From Pseudomonas sp. MM213 (GTDB taxonomy: Bacteria; Pseudomonadota; Gammaproteobacteria; Pseudomonadales; Pseudomonadaceae), in the NCBI RefSeq assembly GCF_020423045.1, contig NZ_CP081943.1:6572001-6636000 (forward strand): a stretch of 64,000 nt of DNA. The letters run 5' to 3'. This document shows positions 44,622 to 53,586 of the stretch, piece by piece; position 1 is the first letter of the stretch; every line of letters starts with the position of its first letter. The translations under genes were made by a program, and so were the position numbers. Under the pieces are notes generated by a model. It was given only the letters and a program-made list of their open reading frames with translations, did not search any database and was not told the origin of the DNA.

Positions 44622-45593
44622 CTACAACCACCCAGACTTCTTGAAACTCGCCCACAAACTCACACACCCCACCGCAATAAACCCCAACACCGCGAAATAC
44701 CCGTAATGCCAAGTCAGCTCGGGCATGTTCTGGAAGTTCATCCCATAGATCCCGGCCACTGCCGTCGGGAACGCCAGAATCGCCGCCCACGCCGCAAACT
44801 TGCGCTGCACCACGCTCTGCCGTGACGCCTCCAGCAACACCCCGACTTCAATGGTCTGGCTGGCAATGTCCGCCAGGGTCGTCAGGTCTTCCATCTGCCG
44901 GGTCACATGGATCTGCACATCGCGGAAGTACGGGCGCATGTTCTTGTCGATGAACGGAAAACTCAGCTTCTGCAGCTCCTCACCGATTTCCACCATCGGC
45001 GCCGCATACCGCCGCAAACGCAATACATCGCGGCGCAGACTGTGGAGTTTTTGAATGTCGCGCTCGTTCAGGGAGCTGCACATGACGTTACGTTCCAGCT
45101 CATCGATCTCTGCATGGATCGCTTCGCCCATCGGCTGATAGTTTTCAATCACAAAATCGAGGATGGCATAGAGTACGAAATCTTCCCCGTGCTCCAGCAA
45201 CAGTGGACGCGCCTCACAACGCTGGCGGACATAAGCGTAGGACGCCGAATGACCGTTACGCGCAGTAATGATGTAACCGTTGCCGGCAAAGATATGAGTC
45301 TCGATGAACTCAAGCTTTCCTTCATGGCGGATCGGCGAATACGTGACGATAAACAGCGCATCGCCAAAGGTTTCCAGCTTCGGTCGACTGTGTTTTTCCA
45401 GGGCGTCTTCAATGGCCAGTTCGTGCAGGTTGAACTGGCGTTGCAGATTGAACAGCTCCTGGGCATTCGGCTCTTCGAGGCCGATCCAGACAAAGTGACC
45501 AGGCTTGGCGGCCCAGGCAGCGCCTTCGTCGAGGGTGATATTGGTGACCTTCTTACCAGCGCTGTAAACCGCAGCAGCAACAACTCTACCCAT
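44622..45593 (-). CDS. corA: CorA-family divalent cation transporter
   Basis: A 323-residue Mg2+/Co2+-type channel. The large cytoplasmic funnel is followed by two C-terminal membrane helices with the signature YGMNF (GMN) at the pore mouth (sequence AGIYGMNFQNMPE). A basic C-terminal tail (KKSGWL) follows. It opens at ATG 45593 (MGRVVAAAVYSAGKKV). It might also carry Zn2+ like ZntB; the GMN motif does not decide. Confidence 0.9.
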   Translation of the reverse strand: MGRVVAAAVYSAGKKVTNITLDEGAAWAAKPGHFVWIGLEEPNAQELFNLQRQFNLHELAIEDALEKHSRPKLETFGDALFIVTYSPIRHEGKLEFIETHIFAGNGYIITARNGHSASYAYVRQRCEARPLLLEHGEDFVLYAILDFVIENYQPMGEAIHAEIDELERNVMCSSLNERDIQKLHSLRRDVLRLRRYAAPMVEIGEELQKLSFPFIDKNMRPYFRDVQIHVTRQMEDLTTLADIASQTIEVGVLLEASRQSVVQRKFAAWAAILAFPTAVAGIYGMNFQNMPELTWHYGYFAVLGFIAVGCVSLWASFKKSGWL

Positions 45594-45704
45594 GATTCAG
45601 CTTCACTTCTTATTAGTAGCAGGCAGTGTTCAGCTTATCCTTCTATACCGCTTGAGAGTCAGTGAAATCTGCAGAGTTCGAAGGCAAAAGTTCGCAGGCA
45701 AAAG

Positions 45705-45727
45705 AAAACCCGCACAAGGCGGGTTTT
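45705..45727 (-). terminator. Terminator after plsC-like gene
   Basis: AAAACCCGC pairs with GCGGGTTTT around ACAAG. It lies directly downstream of the acyltransferase stop and could act in both directions. Confidence 0.8.
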
Positions 45728-45730
45728 GTT

Positions 45731-46453
45731 TCATGCGGCTTGCAGTTGCCGATCCATCGAGGCGATGCACTCGCGCATCTGCTCGCGGCACTGGGCGATC
45801 AGCAGCGGCATGTCGTCCAGGCTCAGTCCGGCGGTTGGAATGGCCGGCAAAGAACGGATCAGAATTTTCCCACTGCGCCAGCGGTTCAATCGCATGTGTT
45901 TGACGTAACTGCTGACACACACCGGGACGATCGGCACGCCCGCCGCGATTGCCATCTGGAACGCGCCTTTCTTGAAGGGCAGCAGGTCTTCACCGAGATT
46001 GCGCGTGCCTTCCGGGAACACCCAGATCGAGGTGTCTTCATGCTGCAAGGTGTGTGTGGTGGTCAGCATCGACTGGCGTGCCTTGTGCGCATTGCCACGG
46101 TCGATCAACACATTACCGGCCAACCAGAACAACTGACCGAACAACGGCACCCACTTCAGGCTCTTCTTGCCGATGCACACGGTGCGGCGGGGCACCACGT
46201 TGCCGAAAACAAACAAGTCATAGTTGGACTGGTGGTTGGCGATGATCACGCAGCTCTCGGGTTTGTCCATCAATGGCCCGACGTCGGCCTTCACTCGCAA
46301 ACGCAAAATGCACATTGCCGGCCACGCATAGAGGCGCGCGCACAAACGGCTGTTGTCCGGGTTGAACGGGCGAAACAGCCCCAGAATCACCCCCAGCACA
46401 CCAGCGAGAATAAAGTGCAGGCCCATCAATAACATACGAAACACGAACAGCAT
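45731..46453 (-). CDS. plsC: 1-acyl-sn-glycerol-3-phosphate acyltransferase (PlsC family)
   Basis: A 240-residue membrane-bound acyltransferase that would convert lysophosphatidic to phosphatidic acid. It has an N-terminal hydrophobic helix, the catalytic motif NHQSNYD (HX4D) at about residue 73 and the acceptor motif FPEGTRN. A complete family-length protein. It lies upstream of corA on the same strand, separated by a terminator. Confidence 0.9.
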   Translation of the reverse strand: MLFVFRMLLMGLHFILAGVLGVILGLFRPFNPDNSRLCARLYAWPAMCILRLRVKADVGPLMDKPESCVIIANHQSNYDLFVFGNVVPRRTVCIGKKSLKWVPLFGQLFWLAGNVLIDRGNAHKARQSMLTTTHTLQHEDTSIWVFPEGTRNLGEDLLPFKKGAFQMAIAAGVPIVPVCVSSYVKHMRLNRWRSGKILIRSLPAIPTAGLSLDDMPLLIAQCREQMRECIASMDRQLQAA

Positions 46454-46620
46454 TTATAGGCCCCACCGGGACAAAAGGTGGCGCAGTGTACGGATGTGCA
46501 CTGTTTTCGGCAATTGCCTCTATAGAGGTAGGAGATAGCCGATGTTTGAGCGCATGTTTCCGACTAGTTGGTCAGATCTGTTCTAGAGGGGTTGTAGACT
46601 TTTCCACAGAGCGTGTATGA

Positions 46621-46650
46621 AAAAGCCCGACACGATGGTCGGGCTTTCGG
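46621..46650 (-). terminator. Terminator after crotonase gene
   Basis: AAAGCCCGAC pairs with GTCGGGCTTT, followed on the minus strand by T-rich sequence. It sits 20 bases after the stop of the crotonase gene. Confidence 0.8.
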
Positions 46651-46665
46651 TGCAGCATCTTTGGG

Positions 46666-47355
46666 TTAACCCAAATGCTCCTGATCCTGGATGATTGCGT
46701 TGTCCAGGGTGTCCAGCAGTGCCTTGCGCACTTTCAGCTTGGTGTTCTTGTGCGCGGTCATGTTGATCTTCTTCAACTGACGAGCCGCTGCCAGTGCCGC
46801 GCCTTGCAGCTCTTCGGGCGACACCACCAAGTCGAGGAAACCAGCATCCACGGCACTCTTCGGGTTGAACATCTCACCGTTGATCACCGAACGATGCAGC
46901 GCTGCCTTGCTCAGGCGATCACGGGCGATCTCAATGCCGGCGTGGTGCATGGTCATGCCGATCTGCACTTCGTTCAGGCCAATGCTGAACGGGCCGTCGA
47001 CACCAATGCGGTAATCCGCCGACAACAACAGGAACGCGCCCTTGGCCACTGCATGCCCAGGGCACGCGACAACCACCGGAAACGGGTGCGACAACAGACG
47101 ACGGGACAATGTCGAGCCAGCCGTCACCAGCGATACGGCTTCTTTAGGGCCTGCTGTCATCACCTTCAGGTCATAACCGCCCGACAGAATCCCCGGCGTA
47201 CCGGTGATGATCACCACTGCGCGATCAGTCACTGCCTGATCCAGCGCAGCGTTAAACGCAGCAATCACGTCCGGAGAGATGGCATTGACCTTGCCGTTGC
47301 TCAAGGTCAGGGTCGCGATACCGTCTTCGAGGTGGTAGGAAATCAACTCACTCAT
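46666..47355 (-). CDS. Crotonase / enoyl-CoA hydratase family protein
   Basis: A 229-residue crotonase-fold protein. The oxyanion-hole segments are ILSGGYDLKVM and HAVAKGAFLLLSADYRIG; the second lacks the usual GGG, and the position of the hydratase Glu is taken by LNEVQIGM. Acyl-CoA binding is likely; the exact reaction (hydratase, isomerase or hydrolase) is uncertain. The start at 47355 (MSELISYHLEDG) has AAGGA upstream. Confidence 0.85.
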   Translation of the reverse strand: MSELISYHLEDGIATLTLSNGKVNAISPDVIAAFNAALDQAVTDRAVVIITGTPGILSGGYDLKVMTAGPKEAVSLVTAGSTLSRRLLSHPFPVVVACPGHAVAKGAFLLLSADYRIGVDGPFSIGLNEVQIGMTMHHAGIEIARDRLSKAALHRSVINGEMFNPKSAVDAGFLDLVVSPEELQGAALAAARQLKKINMTAHKNTKLKVRKALLDTLDNAIIQDQEHLG

Positions 47356-47597
47356 GACGCTATTCCTTGTATGAAAGTTGGGGCAGACGTTACCCACCGC
47401 CGCAGGCCAGGTAAAGCGCCGTGACTGACCCGCCAGTCACCCTTTCCCCGCCGGGCAAGCGTAGCTCGCCGCTCCCGCCGTGCATTCCCCTCTCTATATA
47501 GGAGAGCGCGAAGCCAGAGATTGGCAGGTTTGCCATGGCCCGGAATGCTCCCGGAACCTCCAAACCGCTAAGCACATGAAAATTCTGCAAAAAAAGT

Positions 47598-47626
47598 TTG
47601 CCATCAGAAAAGCTTTCGACTACATT
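47598..47626 (+). promoter_or_regulatory. Promoter of tRNA-Ser
   Basis: TTGCCA (47598-47603), a 17-base spacer and TACATT (47621-47626), followed by a GC-rich discriminator GCGCGCC. It lies about 39 bases before the tRNA 5' end. Confidence 0.6.
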
Positions 47627-47664
47627 AGCGCGCCTCGACAGACAGAACATGTTTGAAGAGATAC

Positions 47665-47754
47665 GGTGAAGTGTCCGAGTGGCTTAAGGAGCACGCCTGG
47701 AAAGTGTGTATACAAGAAATTGTATCGAGAGTTCGAATCTCTCCTTCACCGCCA
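47665..47754 (+). tRNA. tRNA-Ser (anticodon GGA)
   Basis: A 90-base class II tRNA. Acceptor arms GGTGAAG (47665-47671) and CTTCACC (47744-47750) pair, then G and an encoded CCA (47752-47754). The anticodon stem CACGC/GTGTG holds the loop CTGGAAA, anticodon GGA at 47699-47701. A long variable arm and the T-loop TTCGAATC are present. Confidence 0.97.
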
Positions 47755-47770
47755 AATTCGATGTAACCAG

Positions 47771-47805
47771 AACCCCTGATTTCGAAAGAAATCAGGGGTT
47801 TTGTG
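47771..47805 (+). terminator. Strong terminator after tRNA-Ser
   Basis: A perfect 13-bp stem (AACCCCTGATTTC and its complement) with a GAAA tetraloop, followed by a T-rich stretch. Confidence 0.9.
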
Positions 47806-48111
47806 GTTTCTGGGTGTCTGGATTTCGAGGCGGCACGTTGGCCGCGCCAAGGGTAAAAAATGCTCGCCTGGTGGGGTGTCAATTTGCCAGCGTATGATAT
47901 ATTGGCGCGGTTTATGTGATCAGGATCAAAGCTTTACTATTGATTTTCAATGAAAATTAATACGACTTTAGTCTGATTCGCTTAACAACAAGGATGTACA
48001 CGTGCGAAAGGGATATGCACTTAGGCAGGATCAAATGCTTTTCCCTTTTTTGCGCGTTTACTTGGCCTAAGCCTGGCTTGCCTGGGACAGCTTTGAAGGT
48101 GCGCGTTTTAT
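47806..48111. other. AT-rich leader of the phosphoramidate cluster
   Basis: About 300 bases between the tRNA terminator and the first gene of the six-gene operon. They are clearly richer in A+T than the flanks and include a near-perfect inverted repeat. No gene is convincing here; a small open frame from 47992 has an unusably close ribosome site. Confidence 0.5.
47939..47961. promoter_or_regulatory. Near-perfect inverted repeat, possible operator
   Basis: ATTGATTTTCA and TGAAAATTAAT form 11-base arms around a single A with one mismatch, in the AT-rich leader about 150 bases before the operon. It could be an operator or silencer-binding (MvaT/H-NS-like) target. Confidence 0.3.
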
Positions 48112-49302
48112 ATGCAAAGCGTTTATTTGATCAGTAACGTCAATAATGGCGGAAAAACCTATCTTGAGTACTTGCTGCCAGCGCTAAATGCTCTTCGCAA
48201 TCACTACAACTGCATTGTGCTTCAGACAAATATTGTCGGTGTCAGCAAGTTTGAAGCAGAACAGTTTCTAGGCTGTCCAGTTGAAGAGGTGGGACTGGAT
48301 GATATTGGAAAACTGAAATCACAAGTAATTATCTCGAACGATGCTTCTATCGGGAAGTTAATTGATGAATCAAATTTTTCCATTTTTATTGCGCACGGCA
48401 ATGTAGGGATGCCCCTCGCGGATGTTTACTACTGTTCCGGCTGGACATCCTATTGGGATGCAATTGTTTCCTCCTCCAGATCGCTTTTTGATTTGATTAA
48501 AACAGGCATGTACTACTTCAGGCGAGACAGAGTCGCCTTGCGTCTGGAACTTGAACCGGACCGATCACGTACGGACCTTCGAAACACTAGTGCAGTATCC
48601 GTACTGCCCATCAAAATTCCCGACATGTTCAGCGCTCCCCCTGAGTTTCGGTGCATGTCCGAGGAGTATGTTGTTGGCCTTCTGCCTACCCAGATAGGTA
48701 TTTGCCCGAGTGGCGCTTCTCTGTTTGAAAACATGGAGGTAGTCATTAACTCGGTGAAATCCCAGATTCCTCATGCGAAGATTATTTTTCGGCCGTATAT
48801 GACGGATTTTGACCGTCCCTATGTAAAAGAGTTGTGTGAGCAACTTGCCCGGTATCCATGGGTTTCAATTGACGATACTAAAGGCAGCAGTAAAGACTTC
48901 TATCGGATATGTGACACGATCATCACTGATGCCTCCAGTGGTGGCGTGTCCTTTATGCTGAATACGTGCAAGCTGCCGATTTATTATGTTCCAGTGGGTC
49001 ACGATAGCAGTCCAATCGTCGAAGCCTGGCTGGAACAGATGGAGGGCTTGTTGCCGATCGCTAAAAATGGCGATGAGCTTAAGGATATGGTGCTTGGGTT
49101 TAAATTGCTTACTTCAGAGCAAAAGTACTTCATTTATAAGAAGTTCTACGACTCAGAGTACAGCGGGCTTCATCATCCGGATGAGGTGTTTCTTGAGTTG
49201 GTTGAAAGCCGACATGAGTCCCGTTTTCGTTACTGTGTGATCGACTCTTTTGGGGGCGCTCACGACAATTTCATTAGCGACCCTGAAAGAGCGCTGCAAT
49301 GA
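48112..49302 (+). CDS. GT-B transferase resembling CDP-glycerol glycerophosphotransferases; candidate phosphoramidate transferase
   Basis: A 396-residue soluble protein with the pattern of the TagF-like superfamily (PF04464). An N-terminal lobe has YLISNVNNGGKTYLEYLLPAL and FIAHGNVGMP; the C-terminal lobe has AKIIFRPYMTDF and the donor-site motif CDTIITDASSGGVSFML, like the TagF ITDYSS loop. Such enzymes move phospho-groups from CDP donors to sugars. At the head of an operon that should make a CDP-linked phosphoramidate donor, it is a fitting final transferase, or else a glycosyltransferase for the acceptor sugar. It is AT-richer than the rest of the operon. It overlaps the next gene by four bases (ATGA). 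Confidence 0.7.
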   Translation: MQSVYLISNVNNGGKTYLEYLLPALNALRNHYNCIVLQTNIVGVSKFEAEQFLGCPVEEVGLDDIGKLKSQVIISNDASIGKLIDESNFSIFIAHGNVGMPLADVYYCSGWTSYWDAIVSSSRSLFDLIKTGMYYFRRDRVALRLELEPDRSRTDLRNTSAVSVLPIKIPDMFSAPPEFRCMSEEYVVGLLPTQIGICPSGASLFENMEVVINSVKSQIPHAKIIFRPYMTDFDRPYVKELCEQLARYPWVSIDDTKGSSKDFYRICDTIITDASSGGVSFMLNTCKLPIYYVPVGHDSSPIVEAWLEQMEGLLPIAKNGDELKDMVLGFKLLTSEQKYFIYKKFYDSEYSGLHHPDEVFLELVESRHESRFRYCVIDSFGGAHDNFISDPERALQ

Positions 49303-49880
49303 TCGTGAGTAACTTCCAGGCTCCCAGTGTTGATATGAATACCTCTATTGGCGAGGTCGTGTGGATTACCGGTTTGTCGGGTGCCGGTAAATCAACGCTG
49401 GCCCATGAGCTTGTTGCCAGGCTTAGAAGCGATGGTCATCCGGTTGTCATGCTGGATGGAGATGAACTGCGTGATGTGTTTGGCGCAAGTGCGGCCAATG
49501 CGCAAAACCACGGGCGTGAAGGGCGGTTGGCGCTGGCCATGCAATACGCTCATTTATGCAGGGTCATAGCGGCGCAGGGGTTCACGGTGGTGATCGCCAC
49601 GATTTCGCTGTTCCGCGAAGTTCATGCGTGGAACCGTGCCCACCTGCCTGGTTATTTCGAAATCTATTTGAAGGTGCCGATGGAGGAGCTGCGCCGTCGG
49701 GATCCCAAGGGCATCTATCGCCGGTTCGATGCGGGCGAGTTGCACAACGTCGCGGGGCTCGATTTGTCGATTGATGAACCGGGCGCGGCGGACTGGGTGG
49801 TGGAGTTCGACCCCCACCGCCCTCTATCTATGTTGACTGATGACTTACTGCACCATTTTTATAAAAGGAAGTTGGTATGA
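49299..49880 (+). CDS. APS kinase-like kinase; proposed CDP-diphosphoramidate kinase (Cj1415-like)
   Basis: A 193-residue P-loop kinase (PF01583-like). Walker A is GLSGAGKSTLA, DGDELRDVFG follows, and the lid region is IATISLFREVHAW. The region that binds APS in true APS kinases (FSxxDRxxNIRR) is replaced here by NHGREGRLALAMQ, and no sulfate-activation gene is nearby. In C. jejuni the homologous position is filled by Cj1415, which phosphorylates the 3' hydroxyl of CDP-diphosphoramidate. That role is inferred from family and operon context. It overlaps both neighbours by four bases. Confidence 0.8.
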   Translation: MIVSNFQAPSVDMNTSIGEVVWITGLSGAGKSTLAHELVARLRSDGHPVVMLDGDELRDVFGASAANAQNHGREGRLALAMQYAHLCRVIAAQGFTVVIATISLFREVHAWNRAHLPGYFEIYLKVPMEELRRRDPKGIYRRFDAGELHNVAGLDLSIDEPGAADWVVEFDPHRPLSMLTDDLLHHFYKRKLV

Positions 49881-50626
49881 AAACGGAATGGGATTACACC
49901 ACACTGGCTGACGCTTACTTGAAGCGTCCTGACTACGCCGATGCTGCGATCGATGCAATGCTTTCGATTGCAGGCGCCGAGAAAGGCGACAAGTTCTGCG
50001 ACGTTGGCGCCGGGGTTGCGCACCTGACCTTAATGTTGGCTGCGCGAGGCCTGGATGTTGTTGCGGTGGAACCTAATGATGCGATGCGAGCGAATGGCAT
50101 CAAGCGTACCGCGGACCTGACTCATGTCAGTTGGCATGAAGGCACAGGCGAAGTAACAGGGCAGCAGTCGCAAGCCTTCGACATGGTCACTTTCGGCAGT
50201 TCCTTCAATGTCTGTGACCGTGAGCAGGCTCTCAAGGAAACCGCGCGCATTCTCAAGCCGCGAGGCTGGTTCGCCTGTATGTGGAATCATCGTCATCTTG
50301 ATGATCCTGTCCAGGCCCGAATTGAAGCGATCATTAAAGAACGGGTTCAGGGTTACGGCTACGGTACTCGTCGTGAAGATCAAACTGCGGTGATTGATGC
50401 CAGTGCGCTATTCGGTCCTGTTGTTCATCTTGATGCGCGTGTCATTCACGAACAAACCATTGAAGAATGTCTGGAGGCGTGGCGTTCTCACGCAACGCTT
50501 GAGCGTCAGGCCGGTGCGAATTTCCATGAGGTAATTAGCGCAATCGATGACTATTTGAAGGGCCTGGGGACTGCCTCGATCCAGATTCCGTACTCAACCA
50601 ATATCTGGGTTGCTCAGCTGAGATAA
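49877..50626 (+). CDS. Class I SAM-dependent methyltransferase; candidate phosphoramidate O-methyltransferase
   Basis: A 249-residue methyltransferase. The SAM site is FCDVGAGVAHLTLMLAARG, with the acidic residue ending strand 2 in VVAVEPNDAMR, and TFGSSFNVCD as motif IV. It belongs to the UbiE/SmtA-like group. In the C. jejuni pathway a methyltransferase (Cj1419/Cj1420 type) adds the O-methyl group to the phosphoramidate. It could also methylate a sugar. It overlaps the kinase gene by four bases and is five bases before the glutamine kinase-like gene. Confidence 0.78.
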   Translation: MKTEWDYTTLADAYLKRPDYADAAIDAMLSIAGAEKGDKFCDVGAGVAHLTLMLAARGLDVVAVEPNDAMRANGIKRTADLTHVSWHEGTGEVTGQQSQAFDMVTFGSSFNVCDREQALKETARILKPRGWFACMWNHRHLDDPVQARIEAIIKERVQGYGYGTRREDQTAVIDASALFGPVVHLDARVIHEQTIEECLEAWRSHATLERQAGANFHEVISAIDDYLKGLGTASIQIPYSTNIWVAQLR

Positions 50627-50631
50627 TCCTG

Positions 50632-52947
50632 ATGGCTCTGCGATTTTCCACCAAGGCCGGTACGCTTGCCGGCCTGCAAGAGCGGCTGACTTCGGCGCGC
50701 ATTGCTCCGTTGCTGTCTTTCACCGTAAGGGATTGGCAAATGGGCCGGCAAGCCTGTTTTCGCGACATTCAGGGACGCTTGGACGCCGGCCCCTGGATCG
50801 TGCGCTCCAGTTGTCTGCGCGAAGATGGCGTACAAGCATCCGGTGCGGGGGCGTTTCTCTCTGTACTTGACGTCAATGAAGCAGGGTTGGAATCGGCGGT
50901 TGAACAGGTCATCGCCAGTTATGGCGATGCCAACCAGGCAGACGAAGTTCTGATTCAACCGATGTTGAGTAATGTCGTTCGGTCCGGCGTTGCCTTCTCC
51001 CACGACCCGAATACCTGTGCGCCCTATCGGGTGGTGAACTGGACGGAGGGCCGTGACACCGCCTCTGTCACTGGCGGTCTGGGTGGCCGGCTTTGGCAGC
51101 AGGCGGCCCACAGCAAAGTGCCGCCACCGCCAGATATGCTGCCCGTCGTGACCTTGCTCGAAGAGTTGTTGGAGTTGTTCGAGGGGGTGCCGGTCGACTG
51201 TGAGTTCGCTGTCACGCGGGAGGCTGAAGGCGAGGTGTTGTGGTTATTGCAAGCCCGACCACTGATTTTGCCAGCACGCCCGGAATCCGAAACAACTCAA
51301 GCCGATCGGCTGGAAAATATTCAACGCAAGGTGGCGCGGGGCATGCGACCGCACCCGTTCCTGATCGGCCAGCGTACCGTTTATGGTGTGATGCCGGACT
51401 GGAACCCGGCCGAAATTATCGGTATCCGTCCCAAACCACTGGCGCTTTCGCTTTACCGGGATTTGGTGACTGACTCGATCTGGGCCTATCAGCGCCATAA
51501 CTACGGCTACCGCAACTTGCGCAGCTTTCCGCTGATGCCGCATTTTTTCGGGCTGCCGTACATCGATGTTCGATTGTCTTTCAACTCGTTCATCCCGGCA
51601 GACCTGGATGAGGGGTTGGCGGGGCGTCTGGTCGATCACTATATCGATCGGCTGCTGTCCGAGCCGACGCTGCACGACAAAGTGGAGTTCGAGATTGTGT
51701 TCTCGTGCTACACACTGGATTTGTCGCAGCGACTGGAGCGCCTGGCCAGTGCCGGTTTCCTGGAGCATGAACTGGAGGCCATCAGCAGCAGTTTGCGCAA
51801 GTTGACCAACCGCATCGTCCATCCCAAGGATGGCTTGTGGCGCGCTGATGCCAACAAACTCGATACGCTGAATGCGCGACGTGAGGCATTGCTGGCCTCC
51901 AACGCCGACCCTCTGGAGCGGATTTACTGGCTGTTGGAGGATGCCAAACGCTACGGGACCCTGCCATTCGCCGGTCTGGCCCGCGCCGGCTTCGTCGCGG
52001 TGCAGATGCTCAAATCCCTGATGACGGTGGGCGTGCTCTCGCAGGCTGACTACGATTGTTTCATGGGTGGGGTGTCGACTGTCAGCGGCCAGTTGGCGCG
52101 TGACCGCGCGACATTGGACAAGGCGACGTTCCTCGCGCGCTACGGCCACTTGCGCCCGGGCACCTACGACATCCTTTCGCCTCGCTACGATGAAGCGCCG
52201 GAACTTTACTTTGACTGGACTCAGCGCCCGTCCGTCCCGGAGCCCGTACAACCGTTTTCGCTGACCCTTCCACAAATGCGCGAAATCGTGAAGCAACTGG
52301 AGTCACACGGCTTGCAGCCCGACCCCGTCGGCTTGCTGGACTTCATGCAAGCAGGAATCGAGCTGCGCGAGCTGGCCAAGTTCCACTTCACCCGCAATCT
52401 CTCGGATGCCCTGGCATTGATCGCGCAAGTGGGGGCGCAGCACGGCATCAGCCGTGAAGACATGGCCTATTGCGACATCAGTGTCTTCAAGGAACTGCAC
52501 GTTGCGGCAGCCAACACGAGCGATGTGCTGTTGCGCAGCATTGAGCAGGGCAAGGCCCGCCACGCAGAGACACTAAAGGTATCGTTACCGCCGGTGATCA
52601 CCCGGCCTGAGGATGTCTGGTCTTTCGAATGGCCGGAAACAGCCCCCAACTTCATCACCCAGAAGCAGGTGACTGCCCCCGTGGTGGGCAGTGACGACCG
52701 AGAAATACTCGCCGGCGCGATTGTCTGCATTCCCAACGCGGACCCCGGGTTCGACTGGTTGTTTGCCTACCCGATTGCCGGGCTGATAACGGCTTGGGGC
52801 GGCGCGAACTCGCACATGGCGATTCGTGCAGGAGAACTTGGCTTGCCGGCAGTGATCGGTGCCGGCGAAGTCCTCTATCGGCGCTGGTCGGCGGCTCAAC
52901 GCTTGCACCTGGATTGCCCGGGGCGCTGCGTGGAGATGCTGGCATGA
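50632..52947 (+). CDS. PEP synthase-like L-glutamine kinase (Cj1418-like)
   Basis: A 771-residue protein with the parts of PEP synthase or pyruvate-phosphate dikinase: an N-terminal ATP-grasp domain (SSCLREDGVQASGAGAFLS, then GGLGGRLW and WLLQARPL) and a C-terminal swivelling domain with the phosphohistidine segment TAWGGANSHMAIRAGELG (about H728). The PEP/pyruvate TIM-barrel is absent; the middle is a different helical region. Cj1418 of C. jejuni, of nearly the same length and layout, phosphorylates the amide N of L-glutamine. Gene order to the hydrolase and cytidylyltransferase also matches C. jejuni. It overlaps the next gene by four bases. Confidence 0.85.
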   Translation: MALRFSTKAGTLAGLQERLTSARIAPLLSFTVRDWQMGRQACFRDIQGRLDAGPWIVRSSCLREDGVQASGAGAFLSVLDVNEAGLESAVEQVIASYGDANQADEVLIQPMLSNVVRSGVAFSHDPNTCAPYRVVNWTEGRDTASVTGGLGGRLWQQAAHSKVPPPPDMLPVVTLLEELLELFEGVPVDCEFAVTREAEGEVLWLLQARPLILPARPESETTQADRLENIQRKVARGMRPHPFLIGQRTVYGVMPDWNPAEIIGIRPKPLALSLYRDLVTDSIWAYQRHNYGYRNLRSFPLMPHFFGLPYIDVRLSFNSFIPADLDEGLAGRLVDHYIDRLLSEPTLHDKVEFEIVFSCYTLDLSQRLERLASAGFLEHELEAISSSLRKLTNRIVHPKDGLWRADANKLDTLNARREALLASNADPLERIYWLLEDAKRYGTLPFAGLARAGFVAVQMLKSLMTVGVLSQADYDCFMGGVSTVSGQLARDRATLDKATFLARYGHLRPGTYDILSPRYDEAPELYFDWTQRPSVPEPVQPFSLTLPQMREIVKQLESHGLQPDPVGLLDFMQAGIELRELAKFHFTRNLSDALALIAQVGAQHGISREDMAYCDISVFKELHVAAANTSDVLLRSIEQGKARHAETLKVSLPPVITRPEDVWSFEWPETAPNFITQKQVTAPVVGSDDREILAGAIVCIPNADPGFDWLFAYPIAGLITAWGGANSHMAIRAGELGLPAVIGAGEVLYRRWSAAQRLHLDCPGRCVEMLA

Positions 52948-53558
52948 AAGTCGTTGCCCTCAGCCAGCGTGTGGACGTATTTCCCGAGCGTGGTGAAAGC
53001 CGCGATGCAATTGACCAGCGTCTGATCAGCTTTCTACTGGATGCCGGCTTTTTGCCGGTGCCGGTACCCAACGGGTTGTGTCTGCAAACCGCTGACGGAC
53101 GGCTGACTCAGGACGCCCTGCATGACTGGCTGCACACGGTATCGCCACAAGCCATTGTGCTTTCGGGGGGAAATGACATCGGCCAGTGTCCGGCGCGCGA
53201 TCTGACTGAAGGCAGATTGCTTGCCCATGCACGATCCCTCTGCCTGCCCGTGCTTGGAATTTGCCGGGGCATGCAGATGATTGCGCACTGGTCGGGCGGC
53301 GAGCTGAAAGCGGTGAACGGTCATGTGCGAACCCGGCATGAACTGTCAGGAAAAATCGTTGCCGAGGTGAACAGTTATCACGGTTTTTCGCTTGCCGCTT
53401 GCCCGGAAGGTTTTGAGGTCCTGGCGTGCAGTGGGGATGGGGAAATTGAAGCCATCCGGCACCGCAACCTCCCTTGGGAGGGCTGGATGTGGCATCCGGA
53501 GCGAGAGGACGTCTGGGCTGCGCACGACGTTCATCGACTGAAGCAATTGTTCGGTTAA
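52944..53558 (+). CDS. Class I amidohydrolase, proposed gamma-glutamyl-CDP-amidate hydrolase (Cj1417-like)
   Basis: A 204-residue peptidase C26/PuuD-type protein. The nucleophile Cys lies in GICRGMQMIAHWSGGEL and the His-Glu pair in MWHPERED. Cj1417, of similar size, hydrolyses the gamma-glutamyl group of CDP-L-glutamine to give cytidine diphosphoramidate and glutamate. The gene sits between the glutamine kinase-like and cytidylyltransferase genes, as in C. jejuni. The start at ATG 52944 overlaps the previous stop (ATGA). The alternative call, a polyamine-catabolic gamma-Glu-GABA hydrolase, has no support from neighbours. Confidence 0.82.
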   Translation: MKVVALSQRVDVFPERGESRDAIDQRLISFLLDAGFLPVPVPNGLCLQTADGRLTQDALHDWLHTVSPQAIVLSGGNDIGQCPARDLTEGRLLAHARSLCLPVLGICRGMQMIAHWSGGELKAVNGHVRTRHELSGKIVAEVNSYHGFSLAACPEGFEVLACSGDGEIEAIRHRNLPWEGWMWHPEREDVWAAHDVHRLKQLFG

Positions 53559-53586
53559 TAAAGACATTTCATGAGGTAGGACTGTT

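Noticed and set aside
47992..48135. 47-codon open frame upstream of the cluster
   Set aside because: AAGG is directly against the ATG, too close for a ribosome site, and the frame runs into the next gene.
49299..49880. Sulfate activation (CysC) gene
   Set aside because: No cysND or other sulfate assimilation gene is adjacent and the APS-binding segment is altered.
50632..52947. Gluconeogenic PEP synthase (PpsA) or rifampicin phosphotransferase
   Set aside because: The pyruvate barrel is missing and the operon partners point to glutamine kinase; a rifampicin phosphotransferase would not sit with a cytidylyltransferase and an amidohydrolase.
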